From: an uncultured Bacteroidales bacterium
GTDB taxonomy: Bacteria; Bacteroidota; Bacteroidia; Bacteroidales; P3
DNA length: 64,000 nt
NCBI GenBank assembly: GCA_900314925.1
Contig: OMXC01000002.1
Coordinates: 1 to 64,000 of the forward strand
Direction: 5' to 3'
Made by a program: the position numbers and the translations under genes. The notes under the pieces are model-generated. The model saw only the letters and a program-made list of their open reading frames with translations. It was not told the origin of the DNA and did no database searches. Below are positions 25,610 to 36,247 of this stretch, piece by piece (position 1 is the stretch's first letter; each line of letters begins with the position of its first letter).

Positions 25610-25624
25610 TATTTTTTGCAAGAC

Positions 25625-25668
25625 CCTCAAAAAAAAGAGGGCCTCGCGTCTTCGCGAAGCCCTCTTTT
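25625..25668 (-). terminator. Terminator after rpmF
   Basis: AAAAGAGGGC pairs with GCCCTCTTTT, with an inner CGCG/CGCG helix. On the minus strand it is followed by a run of T (plus-strand A tract at 25629-25636). It separates rpmF from miaB. Confidence 0.8.
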
Positions 25669-25689
25669 CCTTGTTGCTCAGGCTGTAGC

Positions 25690-25875
25690 TTACTCCTCGG
25701 CGTTCTTTTCGATGGCGAGTTTTCCACGATAGTAGCCGCACTCGGGGCATACGTGGTGATACATGACCTGGGCGCCGCAGTTGCTGCAAGTGGTCAACTG
25801 GGCTGTCTCCAACGCATCGTGCGTTCTTCTCTTGGCCGTTCTGGTCTGCGAGAATCTGTGTTTTGGATGTGGCAT
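25690..25875 (-). CDS. rpmF: 50S ribosomal protein L32
   Basis: 61 residues: MPHPKHRFSQTRTAKRRTHD at the start is the typical L32 N terminus. A zinc-ribbon follows with CSNCG and CPECGYY. It is paired with the upstream DUF177 gene, the standard bacterial order. Confidence 0.96.
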   Translation of the reverse strand: MPHPKHRFSQTRTAKRRTHDALETAQLTTCSNCGAQVMYHHVCPECGYYRGKLAIEKNAEE

Positions 25876-25940
25876 ATTATTATTGTTTTTTGTTTATTAT
25901 TTCTTTTCCGTTCTCACCCTCTCCCGTTCACTCTCGCCGC

Positions 25941-26474
25941 TCATTTCTCGTCTTTCAGCTCCTTCAGCGCCGCCCATCGCGGGTCGGCCTCGCGGTTCGC
26001 CTCCCTCTCGCCCTGCAGCTCCTCTTCGCTCTTTATGTAGCTCACCGTCGCTTCGTCGCATTCGCCCTCGGCGTGGATGTGCTGCATCGGTATCCTCACC
26101 GCTACATATTCATACAGCCACTGCGCCAGGTCGATCTCGAAGGCCCCTTCGGGCAGGATGGCCACGTTCTCGTCGTCGCTCTCCTCGTCGTCGCTCAGCC
26201 TTATGTTCAGGCTCTCTTCACCCTCTATCGGCACCCTCATCTCGCCCAGGCATCGGTCGCAAAGCGTCGTCACCTCGCCGCGAAGTGTGAATTTCATCAC
26301 CATCACACGCTCCGTCTTCTCCAAAACAGCGTCGATTTCCACCTTTCCGTCGCGGATTTCCTCGTTTTCAAAACGGTCGAAGAAGTCCTTTCCAAGCTCG
26401 AAACGGTAACTGTAACGCCCTGATTTCAAGCCGCTGAAGCGCACTGTGGTGTCGTCGTTCCTGCTCATTTTCAC
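25941..26474 (-). CDS. DUF177 (YceD) protein, rpmF-linked
   Basis: 177 residues with the DUF177 features LRGEVTTLCDRCLGEMRVPIEG (a C-x2-C pair) and the acidic segment LSDDEESDDENV. In bacteria this family is almost always encoded just before rpmF and has been linked to 23S rRNA accumulation. The C-terminal end DPRWAALKELKD is the usual motif. A purine-rich AGGAG precedes the ATG. Confidence 0.92.
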   Translation of the reverse strand: MKMSRNDDTTVRFSGLKSGRYSYRFELGKDFFDRFENEEIRDGKVEIDAVLEKTERVMVMKFTLRGEVTTLCDRCLGEMRVPIEGEESLNIRLSDDEESDDENVAILPEGAFEIDLAQWLYEYVAVRIPMQHIHAEGECDEATVSYIKSEEELQGEREANREADPRWAALKELKDEK

Positions 26475-26490
26475 ACTCCTATTGAGTTTG

Positions 26491-26521
26491 CAAAGATACG
26501 AACATTTTTTAAACTGGCAAA
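26491..26521 (-). promoter_or_regulatory. Promoter of DUF177-rpmF
   Basis: Minus strand: TTTG (26518-26521), 19 nt, TATCTTTG (26491-26498). The ATG is 16 nt downstream. Confidence 0.75.
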
Positions 26522-26556
26522 AAAAAAATTAAACAAGGCCGTTTTTTGCCTCAATC

Positions 26557-26669
26557 CGGCACGGAGTCCCTACGGACCCCCTACGGACCCCCTTCGGCCG
26601 TTCTTCAGTGGAACGCCGAAGAAGGGCCGAAGGGGGGCCGAGGAGACTCCGTAGGGACTCGGTGCGGAA
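26557..26669. repeat. Dispersed GC-rich palindrome, copy B
   Basis: The outer arms, around GAGTCCCTACGGA on the left and TCCGTAGGGACTC on the right, are imperfect reverse complements. The centre carries GGCCGTTCTTCAGTGG (26596-26611), shared exactly with copy D and nearly with A and C. It lies between the divergent DUF177 and LysE promoters. Confidence 0.7.
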
Positions 26670-26700
26670 AACATGGCCCGGAGGGATTGATAAAAATCTT

Positions 26701-26731
26701 TTTGCCATATTCTTTTTTTTTGTTACTTTTG
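26701..26731 (+). promoter_or_regulatory. Promoter of the LysE-family gene
   Basis: TTTG at 26701-26704, 19 nt, TACTTTTG at 26724-26731; the ATG follows at 26751. Confidence 0.75.
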
Positions 26732-26750
26732 CATCCGCAATTCTTGCATA

Positions 26751-27515
26751 ATGGAACTCTTAACAGGCATAATCTGTGGCATTGTGCTGTCGCTGTTCTT
26801 CAGCTTCGGGCCTGCGTTCTTCGGCCTGATACAGAACAGTATAGAGCACGGCTTCCGCCGTGCCATGGCCTTTGCCGTGGGCATCAGCCTGAGCGATGTC
26901 GTCGTGGTGTTTCTGATGCTTACCGTGCTTAGAAACGTCGACATGACAGCCGTGATGCACAACGTGTACGTGGCGCTGATAGGCGGTGCGGGCATCGCGG
27001 CGATGGGTGTCTACACCTTCCGCAAGAAAGGGCACGTGCGTCGCGACAAAAACGGCCGTCTGCGGCTGATAAGCGATGGCAAGGTCGGCCGCAGCCACAT
27101 CCTTCTGCACGGCTTTCTGCTCAATTTCCTCAACCCCTTCATCTGGGTCTACTGGATTTCGCTCATCACGCTGCTTTCGGGCGAGGTGGGCCTCGACGGC
27201 ACCGAGCGCTATGTCTTCTTTGCAGGGCTGCTTGTCGCCACGCTGGGCTGCGACCTGCTGAAGTGCCGTCTGGCGTCGCTGCTGCAGCAGATGTTCACCC
27301 CGCGGGTGATGATAGGCTTCAACAAGACCACGGGTGTGGTGCTGGTGGCCTTCGGCATATACATGGTGGTGTCGATGATTGTCTACCAGACCAATCCCAA
27401 GGTGAGGGAGAAGGAACTGGAAAAGGTGCCGCAGAGCACGAAGATCATCCAGTCTCTGCACAACCAGGTGGGCAAAGACTCGGCGCGGCACACCGATACG
27501 GTTTATTTCAAGTAA
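26751..27515 (+). CDS. LysE-family exporter
   Basis: 254 residues with about six hydrophobic segments. The N-terminal pattern SLFFSFGPAFFGLIQNSIEHGFRRAM matches the LysE/RhtB family (normally PGP near this place). ISLSDVVVVFLML and LLNFLNPFIWVYW are further family regions. Members export amino acids or related solutes; the substrate is unknown here. The 3' end overlaps the convergent LRR gene by 13 nt. Confidence 0.85.
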   Translation: MELLTGIICGIVLSLFFSFGPAFFGLIQNSIEHGFRRAMAFAVGISLSDVVVVFLMLTVLRNVDMTAVMHNVYVALIGGAGIAAMGVYTFRKKGHVRRDKNGRLRLISDGKVGRSHILLHGFLLNFLNPFIWVYWISLITLLSGEVGLDGTERYVFFAGLLVATLGCDLLKCRLASLLQQMFTPRVMIGFNKTTGVVLVAFGIYMVVSMIVYQTNPKVREKELEKVPQSTKIIQSLHNQVGKDSARHTDTVYFK

Positions 27516-28561
27516 CAGACTTTCAGCGGTGCGGCGCTGCCTACGCTGACGATGTAGATGCCCGTTTCGGGCAGGGGCACGCTTGTATTGCCGCTTGCAG
27601 TGGGGGCGCTGAATATGCGTCGGCCTGCTATGTCGCTGACGAGGAGCGGCTGGCCTTCGGCGCCTCTGACTGACAGTATGTTGCCGCTCAGGGTGGCGGT
27701 GACGTTGTTTTCCTGCACGGTCGCTATCGAAACGTGCGGCGTCGGGCAGGTGTCTTCCACTATATTGAGCTGGTTCCAGTAAGGGGCGGCATTGTAAGCG
27801 GCGGCGCTGCTGCAGGGTACTACCACTGCCGCGAGTGCTGTGCAGCCTTGGAACGTGCCGCTGCTGATGCCGGGGGGCGTGCTGCCGAGCATGCGCACGG
27901 TGTCGAGCAGCGTGCAGTCCTTGAAGGCTACGTCGCCGATAAAGTGCAGTCCTTCAGGCAGTATGCACTTGGTGATGTGGCAGTAGTCGAGGGCGTCGTT
28001 GGCGATGCCGAGCGTGCTGTCGGCCACGGTGAGTGTGCCGGTGCGGGCGCTGCGTGAGGCGACGAGGTAGCGGCCGACATAAAGCACGGAGTCCTGCCAG
28101 CGGTCGTTGTCGCCTATTATGGCAGTCATGCCGAAGCATCCTGCCGCTATGCTGGTTATCGTTGTTGGAAGGCTGACAGTGTCAAGGCTTGAGCAGCTCG
28201 AGAAGACCATCATGGCGAGGGTCCGCACTCCTTCGGCCAGGAAGGCCGATGTCAAGGCGCTGCATCCGGCGAAGGCGCGCATGCCTATGGTGGTCACGCT
28301 GCCGGGGACGCTCACCGATGTGAGTCCGGTGCAGCTGCTGAAGGCTTGTGAGCCTATCTCGGTGACGTTGTAGCCCCCCGCCGTGGCCGGTATGGTGAGG
28401 CGGCCGGTGGGTTTCTGCGAGCCGGAGACCACCTTGACGGTGCTGCCAGAGGTGATGGTGTAATAGAGCGTCTGTCCCGTGGGAGCGGCCTCGCTGAAAT
28501 CAAAAGCCCTCGCCACCATGGCGGTGGCGAGGAGCATTGTGATGAGTGTCAGTCTTCTCAT
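27503..28561 (-). CDS. BspA-like leucine-rich repeat protein
   Basis: 352 residues with a signal peptide (MRRLTLITMLLATAMVARA). Repeats of the LRR_5/BspA type follow, such as VTEIGSQAFSSCTGLTSVSV, IGMRAFAGCSALTSAFL and FIGDVAFKDCTLLDTVRML. The last ~70 residues (LSVRGAEGQPLLVSDIAGRR ... ETGIYIVSVG) look like a shortened T9SS sorting domain. Such proteins are surface-exposed and often adhesive. It stands between mutB and the convergent LysE gene. Confidence 0.85.
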   Translation of the reverse strand: MRRLTLITMLLATAMVARAFDFSEAAPTGQTLYYTITSGSTVKVVSGSQKPTGRLTIPATAGGYNVTEIGSQAFSSCTGLTSVSVPGSVTTIGMRAFAGCSALTSAFLAEGVRTLAMMVFSSCSSLDTVSLPTTITSIAAGCFGMTAIIGDNDRWQDSVLYVGRYLVASRSARTGTLTVADSTLGIANDALDYCHITKCILPEGLHFIGDVAFKDCTLLDTVRMLGSTPPGISSGTFQGCTALAAVVVPCSSAAAYNAAPYWNQLNIVEDTCPTPHVSIATVQENNVTATLSGNILSVRGAEGQPLLVSDIAGRRIFSAPTASGNTSVPLPETGIYIVSVGSAAPLKVCYLK

Positions 28562-28568
28562 GATGTCT

Positions 28569-30722
<2,154 letters not shown>

Positions 30723-30764
30723 TATCAGTTGCTTATATTGTTATCGTTTATTTCTTATAGAGTG

Positions 30765-30795
30765 CAAATATAATAAATAATGTTTATATGGCAAA
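30765..30795 (-). promoter_or_regulatory. Promoter of mutB
   Basis: Minus strand: TTTG (30792-30795), 19 nt, TATATTTG (30765-30772), 42 nt before the mutB ATG. No cobalamin riboswitch pattern is seen in the leader. Confidence 0.75.
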
Positions 30796-30799
30796 ATAT

Positions 30800-31594
30800 T
30801 TATTTGCTGATGGTTGTGTATTCCGCCACGGGGCCGAAGTCGAAGCCGTCCACCATCACCCTGTTTTTTGTGGTGCGGCCGAGGAAGCAGCAGTTGAGCC
30901 GGGCTTCCGTCAGTTTAAGGATGAACTGGTCGTCCGAGGCTTCGTCGACAGCGGTGAGGTAGCGGCCTGGCTCCTCGCCGAAGAGGAATGCGTCGAGGCG
31001 CACTTCGCGCGGGGTGAGGATGTCGTAGCCAAGGGGGGCGGCGAGGCCCAGCAGCGAGCCGAAGAGGCCACCGCTGCCGATGGCGGTGCCTGCGAGAGTG
31101 ATGCCGCCGCTGTGCAGGGCGTCGAGTATCATTTCTATGTATCGGCAGTCTTCGTCGTGGCCTCCGGTGGCCATGGGTTTCTCGACAAGGTGCAGGCATT
31201 GGCGCGAATACTCGCTGTCGGCGAACTCGGTGCTGACGTTGCCCACCATGTAGAGAAGTGTTCCGGTGTTAAGCGTTGGGTGGGATGTGCTGAGCGGCAA
31301 GCCGTGGCAAAGGCGGTGGGCTATCTCGACACACTCTTTGACTTTGGGCTCCTTTATCGCTTTGTGGTCGGCGCTGCCGCTGTATAGATACTCGTTACGC
31401 TCCACGCTGTGGTGTTGGCCGCGCAGCCAGCCGTAGAGGCTCTGCTGCCGCCCGTTGCTCTCCCACATGGCAAGCAATGTTGACAGCTCCTCGATCGTGG
31501 GGATGCGTCCCACTATGTCGAGCACTTCGTCGTAGGCTTCATGGCTGATGCCCAGCGCTTCGGCCTGCTCGTAGTCAATCTGCTGCTCCTTCAT
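30800..31594 (-). CDS. PurL-like protein lacking the ATP-binding half-domain
   Basis: 264 residues. The first ~60 residues (ALGISHEAYDEVLDIVGRIP, then ELSTLLAMW) resemble the linker region of FGAM synthase (PurL). The rest resembles an AIRS C-terminal domain: GGITLAGTAIGSGGLFGSLL, LDAFLFGEEPGRYL and NCCFLGRTTKNRV. The AIRS N-terminal ATP-binding domain and the glutaminase domain are missing, and the WSEHCS motif of PurL is replaced by WESNGRQ. It therefore cannot be a complete FGAM synthase. A regulatory or moonlighting role is possible. Its start overlaps the phosphatase gene by 20 nt. Confidence 0.6.
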   Translation of the reverse strand: MKEQQIDYEQAEALGISHEAYDEVLDIVGRIPTIEELSTLLAMWESNGRQQSLYGWLRGQHHSVERNEYLYSGSADHKAIKEPKVKECVEIAHRLCHGLPLSTSHPTLNTGTLLYMVGNVSTEFADSEYSRQCLHLVEKPMATGGHDEDCRYIEMILDALHSGGITLAGTAIGSGGLFGSLLGLAAPLGYDILTPREVRLDAFLFGEEPGRYLTAVDEASDDQFILKLTEARLNCCFLGRTTKNRVMVDGFDFGPVAEYTTISK

Positions 31595-32039
31595 TGAGCT
31601 TGTCGAAGATGGCTGTGCAGCCGGCGTAGATGTCTTTCCAGGCGGCTGTGAAGTTGCGCGTGTACCATGGGTCGGCGATGTCGCGCGGATGCTCTGTGTG
31701 GTCGAGCAGCAGCGAGAGTTTGCCTTCGGGGTCGCTGCCGAGGATGGCGAGCATGTTCTTCATATTCTCGCTGTCCATGCCTATTATCATGTCGTAGCGG
31801 TTGTAGTCGTCAGCCGTGAGCTGGCGAACCGCATGCCCCGGGCAGCCGATGCCGTGCTTGGCCAGTTCCTGCCGCGCCATTGGGTACACGGGGTTGCCTA
31901 TCTCCTCGGTGCTTGTCGCCGCCGAGGCTATTTCAAAGTCGGCTTCACGCTCTGCCGAGCGCACCAGTTTTTTCATAATAAACTCAGCCATTGGGCTGCG
32001 GCATATGTTGCCATGGCAGACAAAAAGTATTTTTTTCAT
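31575..32039 (-). CDS. Low-molecular-weight protein-tyrosine phosphatase
   Basis: 154 residues. The P-loop is VCHGNICRSP (Cys8, Arg14) at the N terminus. The general-acid loop is DPWYTRNF and the family region DNYNRYDMIIGMD-like is present (DDYNRYDMIIGMDSENM). It dephosphorylates phosphotyrosine proteins; in bacteria these are often paired with polysaccharide kinases, but none is nearby. The ATG begins 5 nt after the -7 box, so the mRNA is probably leaderless. Confidence 0.93.
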   Translation of the reverse strand: MKKILFVCHGNICRSPMAEFIMKKLVRSAEREADFEIASAATSTEEIGNPVYPMARQELAKHGIGCPGHAVRQLTADDYNRYDMIIGMDSENMKNMLAILGSDPEGKLSLLLDHTEHPRDIADPWYTRNFTAAWKDIYAGCTAIFDKLNEGAAD

Positions 32040-32043
32040 GGTG

Positions 32044-32074
32044 CAAAGATATGACTTTTTCCTGAAACGGCAAA
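32044..32074 (-). promoter_or_regulatory. Promoter of the LMW phosphatase, leaderless arrangement
   Basis: Minus strand: TTTG (32071-32074), 19 nt, TATCTTTG (32044-32051). The ATG is at 32039, about where transcription should begin. Confidence 0.75.
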
Positions 32075-32083
32075 ATATTTCTT

Positions 32084-32122
32084 AAAAAAAGCACGACACC
32101 CGCACTTGTGTGCAGGTGTCGT
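32084..32122 (-). terminator. Terminator of the rplS operon
   Basis: ACGACACC(C) ... (A)GGTGTCGT stem at 32093-32122, with a T tract on the minus strand (plus-strand A7 at 32084-32090). It ends the thrS-rplS run. Confidence 0.8.
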
Positions 32123-32157
32123 ACGTATATCCAAGCCGTATCGCCAAAGCGACAGGA

Positions 32158-32511
32158 CTAGTGTCTTTTCTCTTTGATACGGGCTTTCTTACCGGTGAGG
32201 TCGCGCAGGTAGAAGATGCGGGCGCGGCGCACGGCACCGTGCTTGTTGACATCAATCTGCTCGATGAACGGGCTGGCGATGGGGAAGATGCGCTCCACAC
32301 CCACGCCGTTGGCGATCTTGCGGACAGTAAAGGTCTCGGTAGCTCCGCTTCCGCTGCGCTGCAGGACAACGCCCTGGAAGTTCTGGATTCTCTCTTTGTT
32401 ACCTTCTTTAATCTTGTAATGGACGGTGATGGTGTCGCCAGCTTTGAACTCGGGGAACTCCTTGCGCTCGACAAGGGTCTCAACGAACTGCATTATCTGA
32501 TTTTTTCCCAT
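32158..32511 (-). CDS. rplS: 50S ribosomal protein L19
   Basis: 117 residues with the L19 features [35 protein letters not shown] and [13 protein letters not shown]. It ends in the lysine/arginine-rich [10 protein letters not shown]. It sits at the interface of the two subunits. It is last in the thrS-infC-rpmI-rplT-rplS run and is followed by a terminator. Confidence 0.97.
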   Translation of the reverse strand: MGKNQIMQFVETLVERKEFPEFKAGDTITVHYKIKEGNKERIQNFQGVVLQRSGSGATETFTVRKIANGVGVERIFPIASPFIEQIDVNKHGAVRRARIFYLRDLTGKKARIKEKRH

Positions 32512-32538
32512 GACTTTTAGTTTCTTTAGCGGTTAGAC

Positions 32539-32886
32539 TTATTTCTTGACCATCTTGACAACAGCGGTGAAGGCCTCGGGATTGTTCATGGCGAGGTCGG
32601 CAAGCACCTTGCGGTTGAGCTCGATGTTGTTTTTGTGAAGTTCGCCCATAAAGACGGAGTACGAGATACCGTTGATGCGGCAACCGGCATTGATACGGTT
32701 GATCCACAGCGAGCGGAACTCGCGCTTCTTGTTCTTACGGTCACGGTATGCGTAGGTCTGACCTTTTTCCCATTTGTTCTTGGCAACGGTCCATACGTTT
32801 TTACCTCTGCCCCAATAACCTTTGGTGCGGTTGAGGATTTTCTTTCTGCGGGCTCTGGAGGCCACAGCATTGACTGATCTTGGCAT
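32539..32886 (-). CDS. rplT: 50S ribosomal protein L20
   Basis: 115 residues: [20 protein letters not shown] at the start and [20 protein letters not shown] are typical L20. It binds 23S rRNA early in assembly and in many bacteria represses its own operon. Whether that control exists here cannot be seen. It follows rpmI. Confidence 0.97.
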   Translation of the reverse strand: MPRSVNAVASRARRKKILNRTKGYWGRGKNVWTVAKNKWEKGQTYAYRDRKNKKREFRSLWINRINAGCRINGISYSVFMGELHKNNIELNRKVLADLAMNNPEAFTAVVKMVKK

Positions 32887-32984
32887 AATTCAATTTGTTT
32901 TTCGTTCAGGCGGCAGCCTGGTGCTTTGCTTTTTTAACCTGCTGCTCTTGTCGGCACTGAACAATGGTTAATAACTCCGTTTCT

Positions 32985-33179
32985 TTACGCGAGAAGCATT
33001 CTCTTGACGCGGGCCTCGTCGTCGCGGCTCACAAGGGCGGTGTGGTCGAGGTTGCGCTTCTGGGTCGTCTCCTTTTTGGTCAGGATGTGACTGTGGTAAG
33101 CATGCTTTCTCTTGATCTTGCCGGTGCCGGTGAAGGTGAAACGCTTCTTGGCAGCGGCCTTGGTTTTCATTCTTGGCAT
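32985..33179 (-). CDS. rpmI: 50S ribosomal protein L35
   Basis: 64 residues: [20 protein letters not shown] and [11 protein letters not shown] are L35 signatures. It is placed between infC and rplT as in most bacteria. Confidence 0.97.
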   Translation of the reverse strand: MPRMKTKAAAKKRFTFTGTGKIKRKHAYHSHILTKKETTQKRNLDHTALVSRDDEARVKRMLLA

Positions 33180-33233
33180 TACTTTACTGTTTTTTAAGTT
33201 AGACTATATTGATACGGTTTGGATAATCCTTTG

Positions 33234-33803
33234 TTATTTCTTCGGCGCTATGATCATCAGCATCCTTTTGCCTTCCAGGCGCGGCATCTGCTCCGGCTTG
33301 CCGTATTCGAGCAGCGCTTCGGCGAACTTCAGCAGCTGCTGCTCGCCCTGCTCTTTGTACACAATGGAGCGTCCGCGGAAGAACACGTCCACCTTCACCT
33401 TGTTGCCCTCCTTGAGGAAGCGGATGGCGTGGTTGAGCTTGAACTCGAAGTCGTGGTCGTCGGTCTGCGGGCTCAGTCGTATCTCCTTGATGACAATCTT
33501 CGTGGAGTTGGCCTTGCGCTCTTTCTCGCGTTTCTTTTGCTCGTAGAGGAACTTCTGGTACTCGATGATTTTGCACACCGGCGGGTTCGCCGTCGGCGAT
33601 ATCATCACCAGGTCCAGACCTTCGTCGTAGGCGCGGCGCAGAGCCTCCTTGGTGTTCATGATGGTGGGCTCCATGCCCTCGCCGACCACACGCACCATCG
33701 GCGCGTCGATACGCTCGTTGATCAGGTGTTCAGGCTCCTTTTTGACAGGCCCGCGACCTCTCTGCGGCATGCGCGGCCCGTTGGGGTTGAATGGTGTTGC
33801 TAT
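33234..33803 (-). CDS. infC: Translation initiation factor IF-3, probable AUA start
   Basis: The protein core is clear: EHLINERIDAPMVRVVGEGM, then LVMISPTANPPVCKIIEY and RLEGKRMLMIIAPKK. The first ATG in frame (33770) has no ribosome site. Eleven codons upstream an ATA at 33803 is preceded, 9 nt away, by AGGAG (33813-33817), and an in-frame stop lies at 33816-33818. The frame from ATA reads ATPFNPNGPRMPQRGRG after the initiator. infC is known for non-AUG starts that IF-3 itself discriminates against, giving autoregulation. With the ATG start the protein would be 178 residues; with ATA it is 189. Confidence 0.85.
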   Translation of the reverse strand: MATPFNPNGPRMPQRGRGPVKKEPEHLINERIDAPMVRVVGEGMEPTIMNTKEALRRAYDEGLDLVMISPTANPPVCKIIEYQKFLYEQKKREKERKANSTKIVIKEIRLSPQTDDHDFEFKLNHAIRFLKEGNKVKVDVFFRGRSIVYKEQGEQQLLKFAEALLEYGKPEQMPRLEGKRMLMIIAPKK

Positions 33804-33923
33804 AACTTGGTTCTCCTATTTTAGGTTTTAACTACTTGTTTCTCTCGCTTTTAGCGCAAAAACGCCACGTTGGTTCCGGTCGGCAAAAATACAACTTTTT
33901 ATTATTCTGACAAAAATATTTTC

Positions 33924-35867
33924 TTATGCCTCAGGGCTTAGCGCCTTGGTGTCTATGTCGCGGCGTATCTCGGCGATGAAGTCGGCAAGCTTGGCGGCAC
34001 CCTTGTCGCCGGCCTTGCGGTTCCACACCGAGACGACGTTCTCGTCCTGCTCCTTCTGGCCCACGATGAGGGCGTAGGGGATGCGCTGCAGGCGCAGGTC
34101 GCGCAGCTTGTAGCCTATCTTCTCGGAGCGCTCGTCGACGGAGGTGCGCACGCCGGCCTTCTTCAGCTCGGCGTTGACGGCGTTGGCGTAGTCCATGAAC
34201 TTCTCGGAGATGGGCAGCACGCGCACCTGCTCCGGCATGAGCCATGTCGGCAGGGCGCCCTCGTACTTCTCGATCAGCCACGCCAGCGTGCGCTCGTAGC
34301 AGCCTATGCTCGTGCGGTGGATGACGTTCGGGCGCACCTTGTTGCCGTTCTGGTCGATGTAGAACATGTCGTAGCGCGGCGCCAGCAGGGCGTCCCACTG
34401 CACGGTGATCATCGTGTCCTCCTTGCCGTAGACGTTCTGGGCGTTGATGTCCACCTTGGGGCCGTAGAAGGCGGCCTCGTCGTCGTCCTCCACGAAGGGG
34501 ATGTTAAGCTCGTTGAGGATGTTGCGGATATGGTTCTGGCTGTCTTCCCACTCCTCGGCGGTGCCGATGTACTTCTTCGTGTTGTTGGGGTCCCACTTCG
34601 AGAGGTGGTAGGTCACGTCGTCCTGCAGACCAAGGGTCGTCAGGCAGTACTTGGCCAGCGCAAGGCACTTCTTGAACTCCTCCACCATCTGGTCGGGGCG
34701 CACGATGAGGTGGCCTTCCGAGATGGTGAACTGGCGCACGCGCGTCAGGCCGTGCATCTCGCCGCTGTCCTCGTTGCGGAACAGGGTAGACGTCTCGCTG
34801 TAGCGCTTCGGCAGGTCGCGGTACGACTTGGGGCTCGCCTTGTAGACGAAATACTGGAACGGGCAGGTCATGGGGCGCAGCGCCAGCACCTCCGGGTCCT
34901 CGGGGTCGCCGATGACGAACATGCCGTCGCGGTAGTGCTGCCAGTGGCCGGAGATCTCATACAGGTCTTTCTTGGCCATCAAGGGCGTCTTGGTGCGGAT
35001 GTAGCCCCACTCGTTGTCCTCCAGGTCCTCAATCCAGCGCTGCATGGTCTGCACGATCTTGGCGCCCTTGGGCAGCAGCAGCGGAAGGCCCTGGCCGATG
35101 ACGTCGACCGTCGTGAAGAGCTCCAGCTCGCGGCCCAGCTTGTTGTGGTCGCGGTTCTTGATGTTCTCCAGGTATTCCATGTGCGCCTCGAGGTCCTCCT
35201 TGCTGAAGAAGGCCACGCCGAAGATGCGCGTCAGCGACTTGCCGTTGCGGTCGCCGCGCCAGTAGGTGTTAGAGTTGGATATCAGCTTGAAGCCCTTGAT
35301 GGGGCGCGTGTTGAGCAGGTGCGGACCCGAGCAGAGGTCGACAAAGTCGTCCTGGCTGTAGATGGTGATGCGCTCGTCGGCGCCGATGGCGTCAAGCAGC
35401 TCCAGCTTGTAAGGCTCGTTCTTCTCCTCGAAGATCTTGCGTGCCTCGTCGCGCGACACAATCTTGCGCTCCAGGCGGGTGGCTTTCTTTATGATGGACT
35501 TCATCTCCTTCTCGATGGCGTCGAGGTCCTCGCGGTTGAACGGGCGGAAGTCGAAATCGTAGAAGAAGCCCTTGTCGGTCGAGGGGCCAATGGTCAGCTT
35601 GGCCTCTGGGAAGAGGTGCTTGACAGCCTCGGCCATGATATGCGCGGTGGTGTGGCGAAGTATGGGCAGCGACTCGGGAGCCGTCTTGTCCAGCAGCTCA
35701 ATCTCGCAGTCCTTCTCGACCACATCCCTCAAATCCACCACATTGCCGTCGATCATGGCTGCGCAAAACTCATTCAGCATTTCGGGCTTTTTCTGCAATA
35801 TCAGGTCAATGATAGAGCATGGTGAAGCCACTTCGACCAAACCTAATTGCTTGATGTTCACGTTCAT
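33924..35867 (-). CDS. thrS: Threonyl-tRNA synthetase
   Basis: 647 residues, full-length. The order is: N-terminal TGS domain; the editing domain with HTTAHIMAEAVKHLFP (HxxxH); a class II core with MTCPFQYFVYK and RNEDSGEMHGLTRVRQFTI; and the anticodon domain ending VVSVWNRKAGDKG. It charges tRNA-Thr and clears Ser-tRNA-Thr. It is the first gene of the operon with infC, rpmI, rplT and rplS. No leader resembling a T-box is seen in the 43 nt between the -7 box and the ATG. Confidence 0.97.
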   Translation of the reverse strand: MNVNIKQLGLVEVASPCSIIDLILQKKPEMLNEFCAAMIDGNVVDLRDVVEKDCEIELLDKTAPESLPILRHTTAHIMAEAVKHLFPEAKLTIGPSTDKGFFYDFDFRPFNREDLDAIEKEMKSIIKKATRLERKIVSRDEARKIFEEKNEPYKLELLDAIGADERITIYSQDDFVDLCSGPHLLNTRPIKGFKLISNSNTYWRGDRNGKSLTRIFGVAFFSKEDLEAHMEYLENIKNRDHNKLGRELELFTTVDVIGQGLPLLLPKGAKIVQTMQRWIEDLEDNEWGYIRTKTPLMAKKDLYEISGHWQHYRDGMFVIGDPEDPEVLALRPMTCPFQYFVYKASPKSYRDLPKRYSETSTLFRNEDSGEMHGLTRVRQFTISEGHLIVRPDQMVEEFKKCLALAKYCLTTLGLQDDVTYHLSKWDPNNTKKYIGTAEEWEDSQNHIRNILNELNIPFVEDDDEAAFYGPKVDINAQNVYGKEDTMITVQWDALLAPRYDMFYIDQNGNKVRPNVIHRTSIGCYERTLAWLIEKYEGALPTWLMPEQVRVLPISEKFMDYANAVNAELKKAGVRTSVDERSEKIGYKLRDLRLQRIPYALIVGQKEQDENVVSVWNRKAGDKGAAKLADFIAEIRRDIDTKALSPEA

Positions 35868-35909
35868 ATTTTTGTCTCTGTATAGTTTACTCTATAAAGT
35901 TTCAAACTG

Positions 35910-35940
35910 CAAAGATACAATTTTTTTACATAGTGGCAAA
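35910..35940 (-). promoter_or_regulatory. Promoter of thrS operon
   Basis: Minus strand: TTTG (35937-35940), 19 nt, TATCTTTG (35910-35917). Confidence 0.78.
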
Positions 35941-35979
35941 ATTTATTTTCGCGCCCGCAGGCTGTCCGCCGCCCCTGGC

Positions 35980-36098
35980 TCCGCACCCTCCCCCTACGGC
36001 CCCTCCTCGGACCCTCTACGGCCGTTCTTCAGTAGTTCTTCAGTGCCGCACTGAAGAACTACTGAAGAACGGCCGTAGGGACTCCGTAGGGGGTGCGA
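35980..36098. repeat. Dispersed GC-rich palindrome, copy C
   Basis: The core 36016-36078 has perfect 31-nt arms around one C (36047). The arms are those of copy A with one fewer TTCAGTAGTTC unit. Outer flanks repeat CCGCACCC / GGGGTGCG and CCTACGG / CCGTAGG words. It lies between the divergent thrS and radical SAM genes. A separate nested hairpin (TTTCCGCCCC / GGGGCGGAAA) lies at about 36125-36187. Confidence 0.85.
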
Positions 36099-36247
36099 AG
36101 GAACGGGGTGTTAACCGGCGGGTGTTTCCGCCCCGGTACGGCAGCGATTGGCGCCGCGAAACGGCGGTGTGGCGAGGGGCGGAAAAATAGTGTCTGTGCC
36201 CACACAATATTCCGCCGCACGTGGACGTTATCCTGAAAAACTCTGTT

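Noticed and set aside
25905..25940. CTC-rich heptad-like run between rpmF and DUF177
   Set aside because: Only loosely periodic; not convincing as a member of the RRTTCAG heptad family.
30723..30764. Cobalamin riboswitch before mutB
   Set aside because: The leader is only about 40 nt with no B12-box-like sequence or room for the fold.
35868..35909. T-box leader before thrS
   Set aside because: Too short and no T-box sequence; not expected in this phylum.
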